A stretch of 64,000 nt of DNA from Firmicutes bacterium UBA4996 (GCA_002396805.1 DGYW01000058.1:41007-105006); one strand, 5' to 3'; shown: positions 19,214-28,762, numbered from the stretch's first letter. The notes: generated by a model not told the origin, from the letters alone. Program-made: numbers and translations.

Positions 19214-19936
19214 GTGTCTACGATTAGCATACAGTTTGGTGATTTGGTGGAGGCCAGGTTTCTCGAACGGCCTAATCGCTTTATCGTCCTTTGCTGTCTT
19301 GTCGAACAGAACCAGGTGGTTGAGGCCCATTTGGCAGATCCAGGCCGTCTCAAGGAATTACTATTACCAGGCGCCCGTCTTTATCTACGACATAGCAACC
19401 AACCTCATCGCAAAACCAAGTGGTCTGTGGTCTTAGTGGAAGCTTCTGACGGTCTCACATTAGTATCTCTGCAATCTACTTTGGTTAATCAACTTACGGC
19501 ACTCGCCCTCGAGAAAGATGGCCTTCCAGAACTAGGGGCCTGGAATTTGGTTCGCCCTGAATATAGTTACGATGGTTCGCGTTGGGACTTCTTATTGGAA
19601 AACTCTCAAGCAGAGCAACTTCTTCTGGAAGTGAAAAGCTGTTCGTTAGTCCACGACGGAGTTGCCATGTTTCCAGATGCGGTTACAGAGAGAGGAAAAA
19701 GACATGTCCAAGAGCTAACTAGACTTCACGCTGAGGGAGTCTTTTCTACAGCAGTTTTGTTCGTAATTCAACGTTCAGACGCCCATATATTTAGACCTGC
19801 TGACCATATTGATCCTGCTTTTGGGCAAGCGCTCAGGGCGGCGAACTTGGAGGGAGTTCAGGTTTTAGTTAGGGATACCGTAGTAAGTACAACTGGCATA
19901 GACTGGGGAAGGGCACTTCCTGTAAAATTTCCGTAG
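19214..19936 (+). CDS. sfsA: SfsA family protein
   Basis: 240 aa from a GTG preceded by GGAGGAGG. It matches the sugar-fermentation-stimulation (SfsA) family: VEAHLADPGRLKELLLPG near residue 35, RPEYSYDGSRWDFLL, LLEVKSCSLV and MFPDAVTERGKRHVQELTRL. The family has an N-terminal OB-like part and a restriction-endonuclease-like core with the D...ExK pattern. It was named for an E. coli phenotype and bound DNA in vitro; the biological reaction is not settled. It is divergent from cca. Confidence 0.93.
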   Translation: MSTISIQFGDLVEARFLERPNRFIVLCCLVEQNQVVEAHLADPGRLKELLLPGARLYLRHSNQPHRKTKWSVVLVEASDGLTLVSLQSTLVNQLTALALEKDGLPELGAWNLVRPEYSYDGSRWDFLLENSQAEQLLLEVKSCSLVHDGVAMFPDAVTERGKRHVQELTRLHAEGVFSTAVLFVIQRSDAHIFRPADHIDPAFGQALRAANLEGVQVLVRDTVVSTTGIDWGRALPVKFP

Positions 19937-19948
19937 GAGGTTGGTTAA

Positions 19949-20926
19949 GTGACTGCAGAGCTTTTTGTTCAGACCAATATTGCCGTGATTTGGGATTTTG
20001 ACAAGACTCTCATTCCTGGTTATATGCAAGAGCCTCTTTTTAAACACTACAATATTGAGGGACGTACCTTTTGGCGTGAGGTAAATTCTTTGCCCAAATA
20101 CTTGCGCCGCGAAGGTAATGAGTTGGTAGCGGAGGACAGTATTTACTTAAATCATATTTTGGCCTACGTGCGAGCTGGTATCTTTCACGGGCTAAATAAT
20201 CAACTCTTACGAGAATTAGGTGAGGAGCTGGAGTTTTACCCCGGATTGCCAGAGTTTTTCCCCGCTGTAAAAGAGCATGTGGCCAATAATCCCGAGTTCA
20301 AGAAATATGACATTAAGGTAGAACATTATATTGTTAGCACAGGTCTGCGTCAGATGATGCTCGGTAGCAAGATTGCTCCCTTTACGGATGGGATTTGGGG
20401 GTGCGAATTTGTGGAGTTGCAGTTCCCGCCAGGATATTTGAAGTCGGGTGCTAAAGCTGCGGATCATGGGCAGTTTACTATTCAAGATATTGGTTATGTT
20501 ATTGACAATACTACAAAAACACGGGCCATTTTCGAAATTAACAAGGGAGCCAACAAAAATCCCCATATTGATGTAAACACCCATATACCCAAAGGGGATC
20601 GCCGTATACCCTTTCAAAATATGATTTATATTGCCGACGGGCCCAGTGATGTACCGGTTTTTTCACTGATTAATCAGAATGGAGGCAGAACATTTGGAGT
20701 GTATGCAAAGGGTGTGAAGGAAGAGTTCGCGCAGGTTAATAAGTTGCAGAAACAAGGGCGCATTCATTCCTTTGGCGAAGCCAATTACAGCCCAAATACC
20801 CAAACCTATATGTGGATTATGAACGCGGTTGATGAAATTGGGAAATCGATTGTTAAAAACCGCGAGTGGGTGCTAAAAAACCGCTTGGGAGATCCACCGC
20901 GACACTTAGATGAACAGGGGGAATAA
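19949..20926 (+). CDS. HAD-superfamily hydrolase
   Basis: 325 aa from GTG 19949 behind TAGGAGGTT. The nucleophile motif is AVIWDFDKTLIPGYMQEPLF (DxDKT); a late YIADGPSDVPVF supplies the motif IV acids, and the middle YIVSTGLRQMM the motif II Ser/Thr. The large cap of about 130 residues between motifs I and II is unusual for phosphoserine-phosphatase-like members. A phosphatase of unknown substrate is the best reading. It is in line with the CotS-like kinase that starts 2 nt after it. Confidence 0.82.
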   Translation: MTAELFVQTNIAVIWDFDKTLIPGYMQEPLFKHYNIEGRTFWREVNSLPKYLRREGNELVAEDSIYLNHILAYVRAGIFHGLNNQLLRELGEELEFYPGLPEFFPAVKEHVANNPEFKKYDIKVEHYIVSTGLRQMMLGSKIAPFTDGIWGCEFVELQFPPGYLKSGAKAADHGQFTIQDIGYVIDNTTKTRAIFEINKGANKNPHIDVNTHIPKGDRRIPFQNMIYIADGPSDVPVFSLINQNGGRTFGVYAKGVKEEFAQVNKLQKQGRIHSFGEANYSPNTQTYMWIMNAVDEIGKSIVKNREWVLKNRLGDPPRHLDEQGE

Positions 20927-20928
20927 GC

Positions 20929-21861
20929 TTGAAACATCTTCTCGAGCAATGGGGTCAAGAACTGAGGGATGCTGAAGTCACGCCTTTACGGACTGGAGTA
21001 TGGCAAATTAGTGTGGCCGGAGAAGTGTTCATCCTGAAGCGGCGTAGCAATCGCTCTAGAGTGTGGGCGGAATACGATTTGATTAACTGGCTCATAGTTC
21101 ACGAGCAGCCAGTTTCGCCTTTGTTATACACAACTAAGGAAGTCCCATGGGCAGAATACGATGGATCTTTTTATATTCTTTATCCCTATCTGCAAGGAAC
21201 TCCTGGTGACGAACTTAATCACTATGATCAGAGCTTCGCTTGGACAGTCGGAGCCGCTTTGGCTTGTTTGCACCAAAATTTGGCTAGTTATGGAGCCACT
21301 GAGGAGTTTCCTGGGTTTGATGTGTTTCAGGAAGTGGCTAGTTTTGCTTGGCCAACAGTTCAAGGTTATCTAGGACCAAGCTTTCGCCATCGTCTTCAGG
21401 ACTTAGAGCAAGGTATTAGTCGCAATCTTATTAACCCCTATGAAGCGTTACCACGACAACTGATTCATCGGGATTTTCATCCAGGGAATCTGATTTTCTC
21501 GGATGGAAGTCTGGTGGGTATTTTGGACTTCGATCGAGTACGAGTGGGGATTCGCCTCTACGATCTCTGTTATTTGGCTACTGCTGTGCTGTCTCAAGAC
21601 TTTGAGGATCTAAAAGGACGGGATAGTTGGTTTATTTTTGTGCAATCCCTAATCGAGGGTTACGGTAGTGTGCAGCCCTTAACTCAGACAGAAGGCGTTT
21701 CTTTTCTATATGTAGTCTACTTGATTCAATTTCTCTTTATTGCCTATCAGTTAGATGCAGGCAATACCGCATTGGCGGATTTGAACATAGCGATGTTACT
21801 GTGGATCAATGATCAACACGAGTTCTTGGAACCGTTGATTATTAAGACTATTGGTAGCTGA
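20929..21861 (+). CDS. Aminoglycoside phosphotransferase-like kinase (CotS-like)
   Basis: 310 aa from TTG 20929 behind AGGGGG. It is a small-molecule kinase fold: FILKRRSN as the ATP-binding lysine strand, the catalytic loop LIHRDFHPGNLIF and the metal-binding VGILDFDRVRVG. It resembles spore-coat CotS/YutH kinases and homoserine-kinase-type APH proteins of spore formers. Substrate unknown; the genome context (a sporulating organism) makes a CotS-like role possible but unproven. Confidence 0.8.
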   Translation: MKHLLEQWGQELRDAEVTPLRTGVWQISVAGEVFILKRRSNRSRVWAEYDLINWLIVHEQPVSPLLYTTKEVPWAEYDGSFYILYPYLQGTPGDELNHYDQSFAWTVGAALACLHQNLASYGATEEFPGFDVFQEVASFAWPTVQGYLGPSFRHRLQDLEQGISRNLINPYEALPRQLIHRDFHPGNLIFSDGSLVGILDFDRVRVGIRLYDLCYLATAVLSQDFEDLKGRDSWFIFVQSLIEGYGSVQPLTQTEGVSFLYVVYLIQFLFIAYQLDAGNTALADLNIAMLLWINDQHEFLEPLIIKTIGS

Positions 21862-21880
21862 AGGAAGGGAGGTTACGTTC

Positions 21881-22075
21881 ATGCCACTTTATGACTATCG
21901 TTGTGACAAGTGTGGGCGTGACTTTGAGGCTAATGTTAGCCTTAAGGATAAGGAGGCCGGAGTGAAGCCTCATTGCCCAAGCTGCGAGTCACAGGAGGTT
22001 ATACAAGTTTTTAGGCCTTTAGGATATGTGCGTAGACAATCCTCTAGTGGAAGTTGCAGTTCTGGCTTTGGTTGA
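21881..22075 (+). CDS. FmdB-type zinc ribbon protein
   Basis: 64 aa from ATG 21881 preceded by GGGAGGTT. The first residues MPLYDYRCDKCGRDFE and the later PHCPSCESQEV make the CxxC...CxxC zinc ribbon of the FmdB/CxxC_CXXC_SSSS family. The tail SSSGSCSSGFG is the Ser/Gly/Cys-rich end typical of the family. Function is unknown; it was first described as a putative regulator near formamidase genes. Confidence 0.9.
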   Translation: MPLYDYRCDKCGRDFEANVSLKDKEAGVKPHCPSCESQEVIQVFRPLGYVRRQSSSGSCSSGFG

Positions 22076-22088
22076 GGCATTTAACTGG

Positions 22089-22104
22089 TGCATTAGTTAA
22101 TGCA
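22089..22104. promoter_or_regulatory. Perfect palindrome upstream of gnd, possible operator
   Basis: TGCATTA-GT-TAATGCA in the 53-nt gap between the FmdB-like gene and gnd. The arms match exactly. There is no T tract, so it is not a terminator. A regulator-binding site is a guess. Confidence 0.3.
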
Positions 22105-22128
22105 CATACTGGTCTAAACAAGGGGAGC

Positions 22129-23574
22129 GTGATTACAATTAAAGCGGATCTTGGATTAATAGGTTTAGCAGTCATGGGTGAAAATCTTGTTTTAAATATG
22201 GAAAGCCGTGGTTTCACGGTGGCAGTTCATAATCGCACACCTGATAAGATTGACCGGCTCTTGCAGGGACGCGCTGCTGGCAAGAATGTTATAGGTGCCT
22301 ATACTCTAGAAGAACTAGCATCTCAGCTGAAAAAACCACGGAAAGTAATGCTCATGGTTAAAGCTGGAGAACCGGTGGACCTTTTCATCCAGCGTTTAAT
22401 GGAAGTATTAGAACCAGGTGACATAATTATTGACGGCGGTAACTCGCTCTATTCAGATACTATCCGTCGCACCGAGCTATTGGAGAAAAGTGGATTACTC
22501 TACGTTGGAGCAGGTGTTTCTGGTGGGGAAGAGGGAGCCCTGACGGGACCTAGTATAATGCCAGGTGGCAGTCGGAAAGCATGGCCTCATATCCAACCGA
22601 TCTTTCAAGCCATCGCAGCCCAAGTAGATGGTGAACCCTGTTGCGAATGGATTGGCCCGGATGGTTCTGGACATTATGTGAAAATGGTCCATAATGGCAT
22701 TGAATATGCTGATATGCAACTCATTGGTGAAGCCTATTTTTTAATGAAGCATTTGCTAGGTTTTAGCGCCAAGCAAATGCAGGAAGTTTTTGTGGATTGG
22801 AACCAAGGGGAATTGGATAGTTACTTAATCGAAATTACGGCCCATATTTTAGGAAAGATTGATCGGGACACACATGAGCCACTATTAGAGTTAGTGGGCG
22901 ATGCGGCGGGTCAAAAAGGTACCGGAAAATGGACTAGTCAAGAGGCTCTAGATTTAGGAGTCGCTGCCCCTACTATTGCGGAGGGGGTGTTCGCCCGCAT
23001 TATTTCTGGCGCTCACCACCAACGGGAGCAGGCTGCCCAAGCTTTTCCCTTTGTAGCGCCTAAAGCGGAGCTTAACGCTGTAGAGTTTGTGGAAGCGGTG
23101 CGCCAAGCACTCTTTGCCTCAAAGATTTGCGCCTACGCTCAGGGCTTTGATTTACTAGATCAAGCTTCAAATGAGTACAATTGGAGTCTCAACCTAGGGG
23201 AAATCGCCAAACTTTGGCGAGGCGGATGCATTATTCGCGCTCAGTTTTTACAGCACATAACAGATGCTTACAACCAAGAACCGGACTTAGCAAACTTGCT
23301 CTTGGCCCCCTATTTTCGAGAGATTTTACAGAGTAGTTTAGGGGCGTGGCGTCAAGTGGTGGCAATTGCCGTGGAACAGGGGTTGCCTGTACCTGGCTTC
23401 GCATCAGCATTGGCCTATTTTGATAGCATTCGCCACCCATATTTATGGACTAATTTAGTGCAGGCCCAGCGAGACTATTTCGGGGCACACACCTACGCTC
23501 GAAGGGATCGTTTAGGGGCTTTTCACACAGAGTGGAACAGTTTGGATGATGTGGTTAGTAGCGATGAAGTATGA
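22129..23574 (+). CDS. gnd: 6-phosphogluconate dehydrogenase (decarboxylating)
   Basis: 481 aa from GTG 22129. It converts 6-phosphogluconate to ribulose 5-phosphate with NADP+ reduction. The Rossmann motif GLIGLAVMGENL is at the N terminus, with GVSGGEEGALTGPSIMPGG for substrate binding, the catalytic KMVHNGIEY, and a full-length C-terminal helical domain. The start is uncertain: AGGGGAG lies only 1 nt before this GTG, so a nearby ATT (22138) giving a protein beginning MKADLGLIG is an alternative. It pairs with zwf of the same pathway. Confidence 0.95.
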   Translation: MITIKADLGLIGLAVMGENLVLNMESRGFTVAVHNRTPDKIDRLLQGRAAGKNVIGAYTLEELASQLKKPRKVMLMVKAGEPVDLFIQRLMEVLEPGDIIIDGGNSLYSDTIRRTELLEKSGLLYVGAGVSGGEEGALTGPSIMPGGSRKAWPHIQPIFQAIAAQVDGEPCCEWIGPDGSGHYVKMVHNGIEYADMQLIGEAYFLMKHLLGFSAKQMQEVFVDWNQGELDSYLIEITAHILGKIDRDTHEPLLELVGDAAGQKGTGKWTSQEALDLGVAAPTIAEGVFARIISGAHHQREQAAQAFPFVAPKAELNAVEFVEAVRQALFASKICAYAQGFDLLDQASNEYNWSLNLGEIAKLWRGGCIIRAQFLQHITDAYNQEPDLANLLLAPYFREILQSSLGAWRQVVAIAVEQGLPVPGFASALAYFDSIRHPYLWTNLVQAQRDYFGAHTYARRDRLGAFHTEWNSLDDVVSSDEV

Positions 23575-24754
23575 TCGATTAGAACCATTGGTGGGAGACG
23601 TCTTTGAAGACGAACAGTTAATCTTTTGTAGTCTGAGCAAAGTACGGCAGAAGGGTCAGATCCCCTACAGTAAGGTTTCGATCAGACCAGTATTACTCAG
23701 GGAGAATTTACAATATCAAGTGACCTACCACTATGCCCAAAAGGAATTGCACGAAAATCTGGAGCCTGGCGAAACCCAGGCCCTAATTCTACGGTTGCTT
23801 CAAGGGGTTTTCAGACAAGGATTCTTATATACGGTAGAGGCCGATTGGCAGATATTAGTGAGCAAAAAGGGTGCTGAGAAGATTCTAAGGCACCCCCCGT
23901 CAAGACAGATGCTAGAGCTAAGTCACAATCGCACCAAACGCTATCTTCTAACCGAAGGCACTCCCTATCCTTTTTTGGTAGAATTAGGCGTTATGAACAG
24001 CGCAGGGCAAGTTTTGTCAAGACGCTACCACAAGTTCCGTCAGCTGAACAAATTTCTAGAGATTGTGGAAGACTGTCTACCGTCCTTAAAGCAGCGATTG
24101 CAGCACGGACATTCCTTAAGGATTGTGGATTTCGGCAGTGGTAAGGCCTACTTAACTTTTGCCCTCTACCACTACTTAGTGGAACATCTCCAGCTCCCTG
24201 TAGAGATGATTGGCTTGGATTTAAAGGAAGATGTGGTGTTATTTGGTAATCAAGTGGCAAGCAAACTAGGATACGAACACCTCAGGTTTTCTCATGAGGA
24301 TATCCGGGACTTTCAGGCGCAAAGCCAGATCGATATGGTTGTGTCTTTGCATGCCTGTGATACTGCCACAGATTATGCCTTGGCACAGGCTGTGCAGTGG
24401 CAAGCCCAGTTGATTCTGGCAGTGCCCTGTTGTCAGCATGAATTATTTGGCCAGGTAAAACAGGATAGTCAAAAACCCCTCTTGGAGCATGGGATAGTGA
24501 AAGAGCGGATGGCTGCTTTGATTACGGATGCAGCTCGAGCAAAACTGTTAGAAACGGTGGGGTACTCCGTGACTATCATGGAATTTGTTGATCTAGAGCA
24601 CACCCCTAAAAACCTTTTATTACGGGCGTTTCGTGAACCTTCGGGTGCTCCGCAAGGTGCCCTAGAAGAGTATCTGAAATTCAAGGAATTCTGGAATATC
24701 CAACCTAGCTTAGAATCGTTACTGGCAGAGGAGGCCGAAGATGTTAGACCTTAG
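23546..24754 (+). CDS. Class I SAM-dependent methyltransferase (Methyltransf_32-like)
   Basis: 402 aa; starts inside the end of gnd, with ATG 23546 or ATG 23564 both possible and no clear ribosome-binding site. The N-terminal 150 residues are not recognised. The SAM-binding motif is RIVDFGSGKAYLTFALYHYL, followed by MIGLDLKEDVV and VVSLHACDTATDYALA and an AVPCCQHEL segment, the pattern of the Methyltransf_32 family (also in eukaryotic GSTCD/METTL25-type proteins). The target is unknown; the lack of a known bacterial substrate makes it an open case. It overlaps psuG by 14 bp. Confidence 0.82.
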   Translation: MMWLVAMKYDRLEPLVGDVFEDEQLIFCSLSKVRQKGQIPYSKVSIRPVLLRENLQYQVTYHYAQKELHENLEPGETQALILRLLQGVFRQGFLYTVEADWQILVSKKGAEKILRHPPSRQMLELSHNRTKRYLLTEGTPYPFLVELGVMNSAGQVLSRRYHKFRQLNKFLEIVEDCLPSLKQRLQHGHSLRIVDFGSGKAYLTFALYHYLVEHLQLPVEMIGLDLKEDVVLFGNQVASKLGYEHLRFSHEDIRDFQAQSQIDMVVSLHACDTATDYALAQAVQWQAQLILAVPCCQHELFGQVKQDSQKPLLEHGIVKERMAALITDAARAKLLETVGYSVTIMEFVDLEHTPKNLLLRAFREPSGAPQGALEEYLKFKEFWNIQPSLESLLAEEAEDVRP

Positions 24755-25649
24755 TAGCGAAGTTCGTCATGCATTAGCCACAAACCAACCGGTGGTCGCT
24801 TTAGAGTCAACCTTGATCGCCCACGGATTTCCCTATCCAGAAAACTATAGTTTGGCTTTGGAGCTGGAAACTCTTTTACGGGATCAAGGGGTGGTGCCTG
24901 CCACAATTGCCGTTTTAAACGGGCGATTGAAGGTGGGGTTAACCAAGGAGGAAATCCACTATATTGCAGAGGAAGGAACCATACGTAAAGCTAGTTTGCG
25001 AGACTTGCCTGTGATGGTGGCTTTGGGTCTTGACGGAGGTACGACTGTAGCTACTACTATGCAGGTGGCCCATTGGGCTGGGATTAAGGTCTTTGTCACC
25101 GGTGGCATCGGGGGAGTGCATCGTCATGGGGAAGACACCTTTGATATTTCGGCAGACTTGCACGCGCTGACCAATTACAATGTTATGGTTGTCTGTGCAG
25201 GCGCGAAGTCTGTCCTGGATTTGCCCAAAACCCTCGAGGTCCTAGAAAGCCAAGGTACACCAGTACTAGGTTACCAAACTGATAGGTTCCCAGCCTTTTA
25301 TATTCGTGATAGTGGCTTGAAGGTTGACTATCGTTTGGATGATGTGTCGCAAATTGTGCAAGCTTTTAGAATGAAGGAACAACTAGAAATCCCCGGTGGC
25401 CTAGTGGTAGCCACGCCCATTCCTGTTGAAGCTGAATTAGATGAGGTTCAGTTTGACGCTTGGCTCCAAGCAATTTTGACCGAAGTAGAGGAGAAGGGCG
25501 TAACCGGGAAAGATGTCACTCCATATATTCTTAGTCGTCTCCACGAGACCAGTTCTGGAGTGACAGTACAAGCCAATATTGCCTTGATAAAAAACAATCT
25601 TAAGCTCGGGGTAGAGCTGGCCAAAGCCTACTGTGTCGGAGGTAACTAA
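24741..25649 (+). CDS. psuG: Pseudouridine-5'-phosphate glycosidase
   Basis: 302 aa. It cleaves pseudouridine 5'-phosphate to uracil and ribose 5-phosphate. Conserved parts are VVALESTLIAHGFPYPEN at the start, GGTTVATTMQVAHWAGIKVF, FVTGGIGGVHRHGEDTFDIS and VCAGAKSVLDLPKTLEVLES. Length agrees with PsuG. The neighbouring PfkB-type kinase gene, 2 nt downstream, is the expected pseudouridine kinase partner, so pseudouridine salvage from RNA turnover is the likely pathway. Confidence 0.95.
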   Translation: MLDLSSEVRHALATNQPVVALESTLIAHGFPYPENYSLALELETLLRDQGVVPATIAVLNGRLKVGLTKEEIHYIAEEGTIRKASLRDLPVMVALGLDGGTTVATTMQVAHWAGIKVFVTGGIGGVHRHGEDTFDISADLHALTNYNVMVVCAGAKSVLDLPKTLEVLESQGTPVLGYQTDRFPAFYIRDSGLKVDYRLDDVSQIVQAFRMKEQLEIPGGLVVATPIPVEAELDEVQFDAWLQAILTEVEEKGVTGKDVTPYILSRLHETSSGVTVQANIALIKNNLKLGVELAKAYCVGGN

Positions 25650-25651
25650 CG

Positions 25652-26527
25652 GTGTTTGGAGTTTTCGGTGATGTGATCGTCGATATTTCGGTACAGGCTC
25701 ACGGCCCCTTGCAGCTAGGTAGTGATGTGGTGGGTGAAATTTCCTATCAAGGAGGCGGCTCTGCTGCGAATTTTGCCGCTTGGCTTGGCAGTATTGGAAG
25801 TAAAGTTCGCTTTGCAGGGGCCTTAGGTAGGGACTTGGCTGGTCAGATGAGTCGACTCGAATTAGAGCGTTACGGGGTAGAAACCTTTTTCGTTGAGAAA
25901 CAAGAGCCCACTGGCACGATTCTACTCTTCTTAGATGAAGAAGGAGAGCGAACTATGGTTACATCGCGGGGAGCTAACTTGCTGTTCGAGATTGATGATC
26001 TTACTCAAGAATTCTTCCAAGATCTTAGGCATTTGCATGTGACCGCTTATTCTTTTTTCGGATCAAAAGCGTTAGCAAAGACCACCACAGAACTTTTAGC
26101 CCAGGCTCGTCAAAGGGCCCTTCCTTTCTCGATTGATCCCTCTTCCTATGCCTTACTAGAAGAATTTGGCGTAGACAGGTTTCTCGCTTTAACACAAGGG
26201 GCTATAGTGGTGTTTCCTAACTTAGAAGAAGGTCGCATGCTCACTGGCGAAAACTCACCAGAAGCTATCGTCAAGGTTCTGCAGAAGCACTATCCAGTAG
26301 TGGTACTTACCTTGGGAACGGATGGGTGTTTGTGTGGGCAGGGAAGAGAATTGTTCCATGTGTCAGCGCCCCAGGTGTCAGTTGTGGATACTACTGGAGC
26401 CGGAGATGCCTTTGCTGCAGGCTTTTTGCGCGAGTTTTACAGAAGCTCATCCCTAATCGACGCTGCCCAGGCTGGCAATGCCCTTGCTACTCTCTGTGTG
26501 CAGCACTATGGCGGCCGACCGGTATAA
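25652..26527 (+). CDS. PfkB-family carbohydrate kinase, probable pseudouridine kinase
   Basis: 291 aa from GTG 25652 behind GGAGGT. Ribokinase-family features: GGGSAANFAAWLGSIGSKVRF near residue 35 and the ATP/catalytic motif VDTTGAGDAFAAGFL with the base Asp near the C terminus. By context (directly after psuG, spacing 2 nt) it is most simply the kinase that phosphorylates pseudouridine (PsuK). The sequence alone does not exclude another sugar or nucleoside substrate. Confidence 0.85.
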   Translation: MFGVFGDVIVDISVQAHGPLQLGSDVVGEISYQGGGSAANFAAWLGSIGSKVRFAGALGRDLAGQMSRLELERYGVETFFVEKQEPTGTILLFLDEEGERTMVTSRGANLLFEIDDLTQEFFQDLRHLHVTAYSFFGSKALAKTTTELLAQARQRALPFSIDPSSYALLEEFGVDRFLALTQGAIVVFPNLEEGRMLTGENSPEAIVKVLQKHYPVVVLTLGTDGCLCGQGRELFHVSAPQVSVVDTTGAGDAFAAGFLREFYRSSSLIDAAQAGNALATLCVQHYGGRPV

Positions 26528-26536
26528 CGGGTACTC

Positions 26537-26564
26537 TTGACAGATGAGCTAGTTGTGCTAAAGT
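26537..26564 (+). promoter_or_regulatory. SigA-type promoter of glnS
   Basis: TTGACA (26537-26542), a 16-nt spacer and TAAAGT (26559-26564), 36 nt before the glnS start. Confidence 0.65.
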
Positions 26565-26600
26565 GTAAAGAGGGAAGAAGCTAGAGGAGAGGATACATAA

Positions 26601-28268
26601 ATGGATACAAGTTCGAATACTCCGTCCAATTTTATTAGGGCCATTATTGATGAGGATTTAGCAACTGGTAAGCACAGGGAAATTGTGACGCGCTTTCCTC
26701 CAGAGCCCAACGGTTACTTGCATATTGGTCATGCTAAGTCCATCTGCCTAAACTTTGGATTGGCCAAAGATTATGAAGGTACCTGTCACTTGAGGTTTGA
26801 TGATACTAATCCTGAGAAAGAAGAGATTGAATATATCAATAGCATTATTGAAGATGTACATTGGCTCGGTTTTGACTGGGGCGAGCATCTTTATTATGCT
26901 TCTGATTATTTTGAACAGCTCTATGGCTTTGCCGTAGAATTAATTAAGCAAGGTAAAGCCTATGTGTGTGATCTAAGTGCCGAAGAAATTAGGGAGTATC
27001 GAGGCACGCTTACCAAACCAGGTAAGAACAGTCCCTACCGCGATCGTTCAGTGGAAGAAAACTTGGATTTGTTCGCTCGGATGCGCGCAGGTGAATTTGA
27101 AGAAGGGTCCCGAGTGTTGAGGGCCAAGATTGATATGACCTCACCTAATGTAGTTATGCGCGACCCTGCTTTATATCGAATTCGTAAGGTAGAACATCAT
27201 CGTACAGGTGATGAGTGGTGTATTTACCCCATGTATGACTTCACTCACTGTCTGTCAGATGCCATTGAAGGAATTACCCATTCGATCTGTACCTTGGAAT
27301 TTGAGAACAATCGGCCCCTCTATGAGTGGATTTTGGATCAAGTTTATCCAGAACCACATCCACAGCAAATCGAGTTTGCTCGACTCAACTTGAGCTATAC
27401 CATGATGAGCAAACGCAAGCTCTTAGATTTGGTAAATCGTGGAATTGTGCAAGGCTGGGATGACCCTAGAATGCCTACCATTTCGGGCCTTCGACGCCGA
27501 GGTTACACTCCCGCGTCTATCCGAGATTTCGCAGAACGGATCGGAGTTGCCAAGGCCAATAGTATTGTAGATGTTGCCCTTTTGGAACATTGTGTCCGGG
27601 AGGATCTAAATAAGACTGCTCCACGGACCATGGCGGTATTACGTCCCCTCAAGGTAGTTATTGAAAACTATCCAGAGGGTCAAGTGGAGGAACTTGAGGC
27701 AGCTAATAATCCTCAAGATCCGGATGCAGGGACTAGGAAAATTCCTTTCGCTCGGGAAATCTATATTGAGCAAGAAGACTTCATGGAAGATCCACCGAAA
27801 AAGTTCTTTAGGCTAGCTCCAGGTCGTGAAGTACGCTTGCGGTTTGCTTATTTCATTACTTGTACTGATGTAATCAAGGATGAAGATGGCAACATTATTG
27901 AAATCCGCGCCACCTACGATCCAGAAACAAAAGGTGGATCTGCACCGGATGGACGTAAAGTTAAGGCTACTTTACATTGGGTAGCAGCTGAACAGTCATT
28001 GCCTGCAGAAGTAAGACTTTACGATCACCTTTTCACGAAGGAAGACCCCAATGAAGGGGATGTAGAGGAAAACCTCAATCCCAATTCTCTGGAGACTTTA
28101 ACGGAAGCCAGGGTTGAGCTTAATCTAGCCACAGTGGAGCCTGGAGATCGTTTTCAGTTCGAAAGGCAAGGTTACTTTTGTGTGGACCAAGATTCTACCA
28201 AAGATAAACTCGTTTTCAATCGTACCGTAGCTCTAAGGGACACTTGGGCTAAGGTGCAGAATCAATAA
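26601..28268 (+). CDS. glnS: Glutaminyl-tRNA synthetase
   Basis: 555 aa. Class I synthetase with [16 protein letters not shown] (HIGH at 41-44) and the KMSKS variant MMSKR near residue 268-272. The DDTNPEKE segment and a bipartite C-terminal beta-barrel anticodon domain distinguish it from GluRS. It charges tRNA-Gln directly. Most Bacillota instead use non-discriminating GluRS plus GatCAB, although some clostridia have GlnRS, so the gene may descend from lateral transfer (inference). It has its own promoter and terminator. Confidence 0.96.
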   Translation: MDTSSNTPSNFIRAIIDEDLATGKHREIVTRFPPEPNGYLHIGHAKSICLNFGLAKDYEGTCHLRFDDTNPEKEEIEYINSIIEDVHWLGFDWGEHLYYASDYFEQLYGFAVELIKQGKAYVCDLSAEEIREYRGTLTKPGKNSPYRDRSVEENLDLFARMRAGEFEEGSRVLRAKIDMTSPNVVMRDPALYRIRKVEHHRTGDEWCIYPMYDFTHCLSDAIEGITHSICTLEFENNRPLYEWILDQVYPEPHPQQIEFARLNLSYTMMSKRKLLDLVNRGIVQGWDDPRMPTISGLRRRGYTPASIRDFAERIGVAKANSIVDVALLEHCVREDLNKTAPRTMAVLRPLKVVIENYPEGQVEELEAANNPQDPDAGTRKIPFAREIYIEQEDFMEDPPKKFFRLAPGREVRLRFAYFITCTDVIKDEDGNIIEIRATYDPETKGGSAPDGRKVKATLHWVAAEQSLPAEVRLYDHLFTKEDPNEGDVEENLNPNSLETLTEARVELNLATVEPGDRFQFERQGYFCVDQDSTKDKLVFNRTVALRDTWAKVQNQ

Positions 28269-28273
28269 AAGAC

Positions 28274-28308
28274 AAAAAAGGGACGCCTTGCGGGCATCCC
28301 TTTTATTT
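28274..28308. terminator. Bidirectional terminator between glnS and luxS
   Basis: AAAAAAGGGACGCC and GGGCATCCCTTTT form a hairpin with one mismatch, with an A tract on one side and a T tract on the other. It can therefore serve the convergent glnS and luxS. Confidence 0.85.
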
Positions 28309-28309
28309 A

Positions 28310-28762
28310 TCATGCGTATTTTTCCCTGAGTCCTTGTAACACTTCTCTGGCGTATTCCTGCGCCCCAAAGAGTGACATATCCCGATAGTTGCCGCATTGA
28401 GTCGCATTCGCCGCGGGAACCGTTTCTGCTTGTACCACCTTTTCTAGCGCCTTGACTAAGGCCTGAGCGATTAGGTCTGTACTACCGTGTCCGAGTCGAA
28501 TTAAATAAAATCCGGTGCGACAACCCATAGGTGAGAGATCGATGATCCCTTCTAACTCCTTCCGCATTAATCCTGCCAACAGATGCTCTAGTGCGTGGAC
28601 AGCACCGGTTGGCATTATCTCCTGATTGGGCTGGGTAAAACGCAAATCATATTTTTCAATCAAATCGTTTTGGGGAGTCCGAAAGGTCTCAGCCAATCGG
28701 ACGTGGGGTGCCTTTACTGTGGTGTGGTCAAGAGAAAAACTCTCCACTTGTACTGTCTTCAT
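28310..28762 (-). CDS. luxS: S-ribosylhomocysteine lyase
   Basis: 150 aa. It cleaves S-ribosylhomocysteine to homocysteine and the AI-2 precursor DPD. The metal site is visible as His56 and His60 (VHALEHLLAG) and Cys123 (TQCGNYRDMS), with the catalytic-region Cys81 in MGCRTGFYL. With mtnN 1.5 kb away it completes the LuxS version of the activated methyl cycle. Whether AI-2 is used as a signal here cannot be told; no lsr or luxP gene is seen. It follows the SYLF gene on the same strand. Confidence 0.96.
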   Translation of the reverse strand: MKTVQVESFSLDHTTVKAPHVRLAETFRTPQNDLIEKYDLRFTQPNQEIMPTGAVHALEHLLAGLMRKELEGIIDLSPMGCRTGFYLIRLGHGSTDLIAQALVKALEKVVQAETVPAANATQCGNYRDMSLFGAQEYAREVLQGLREKYA

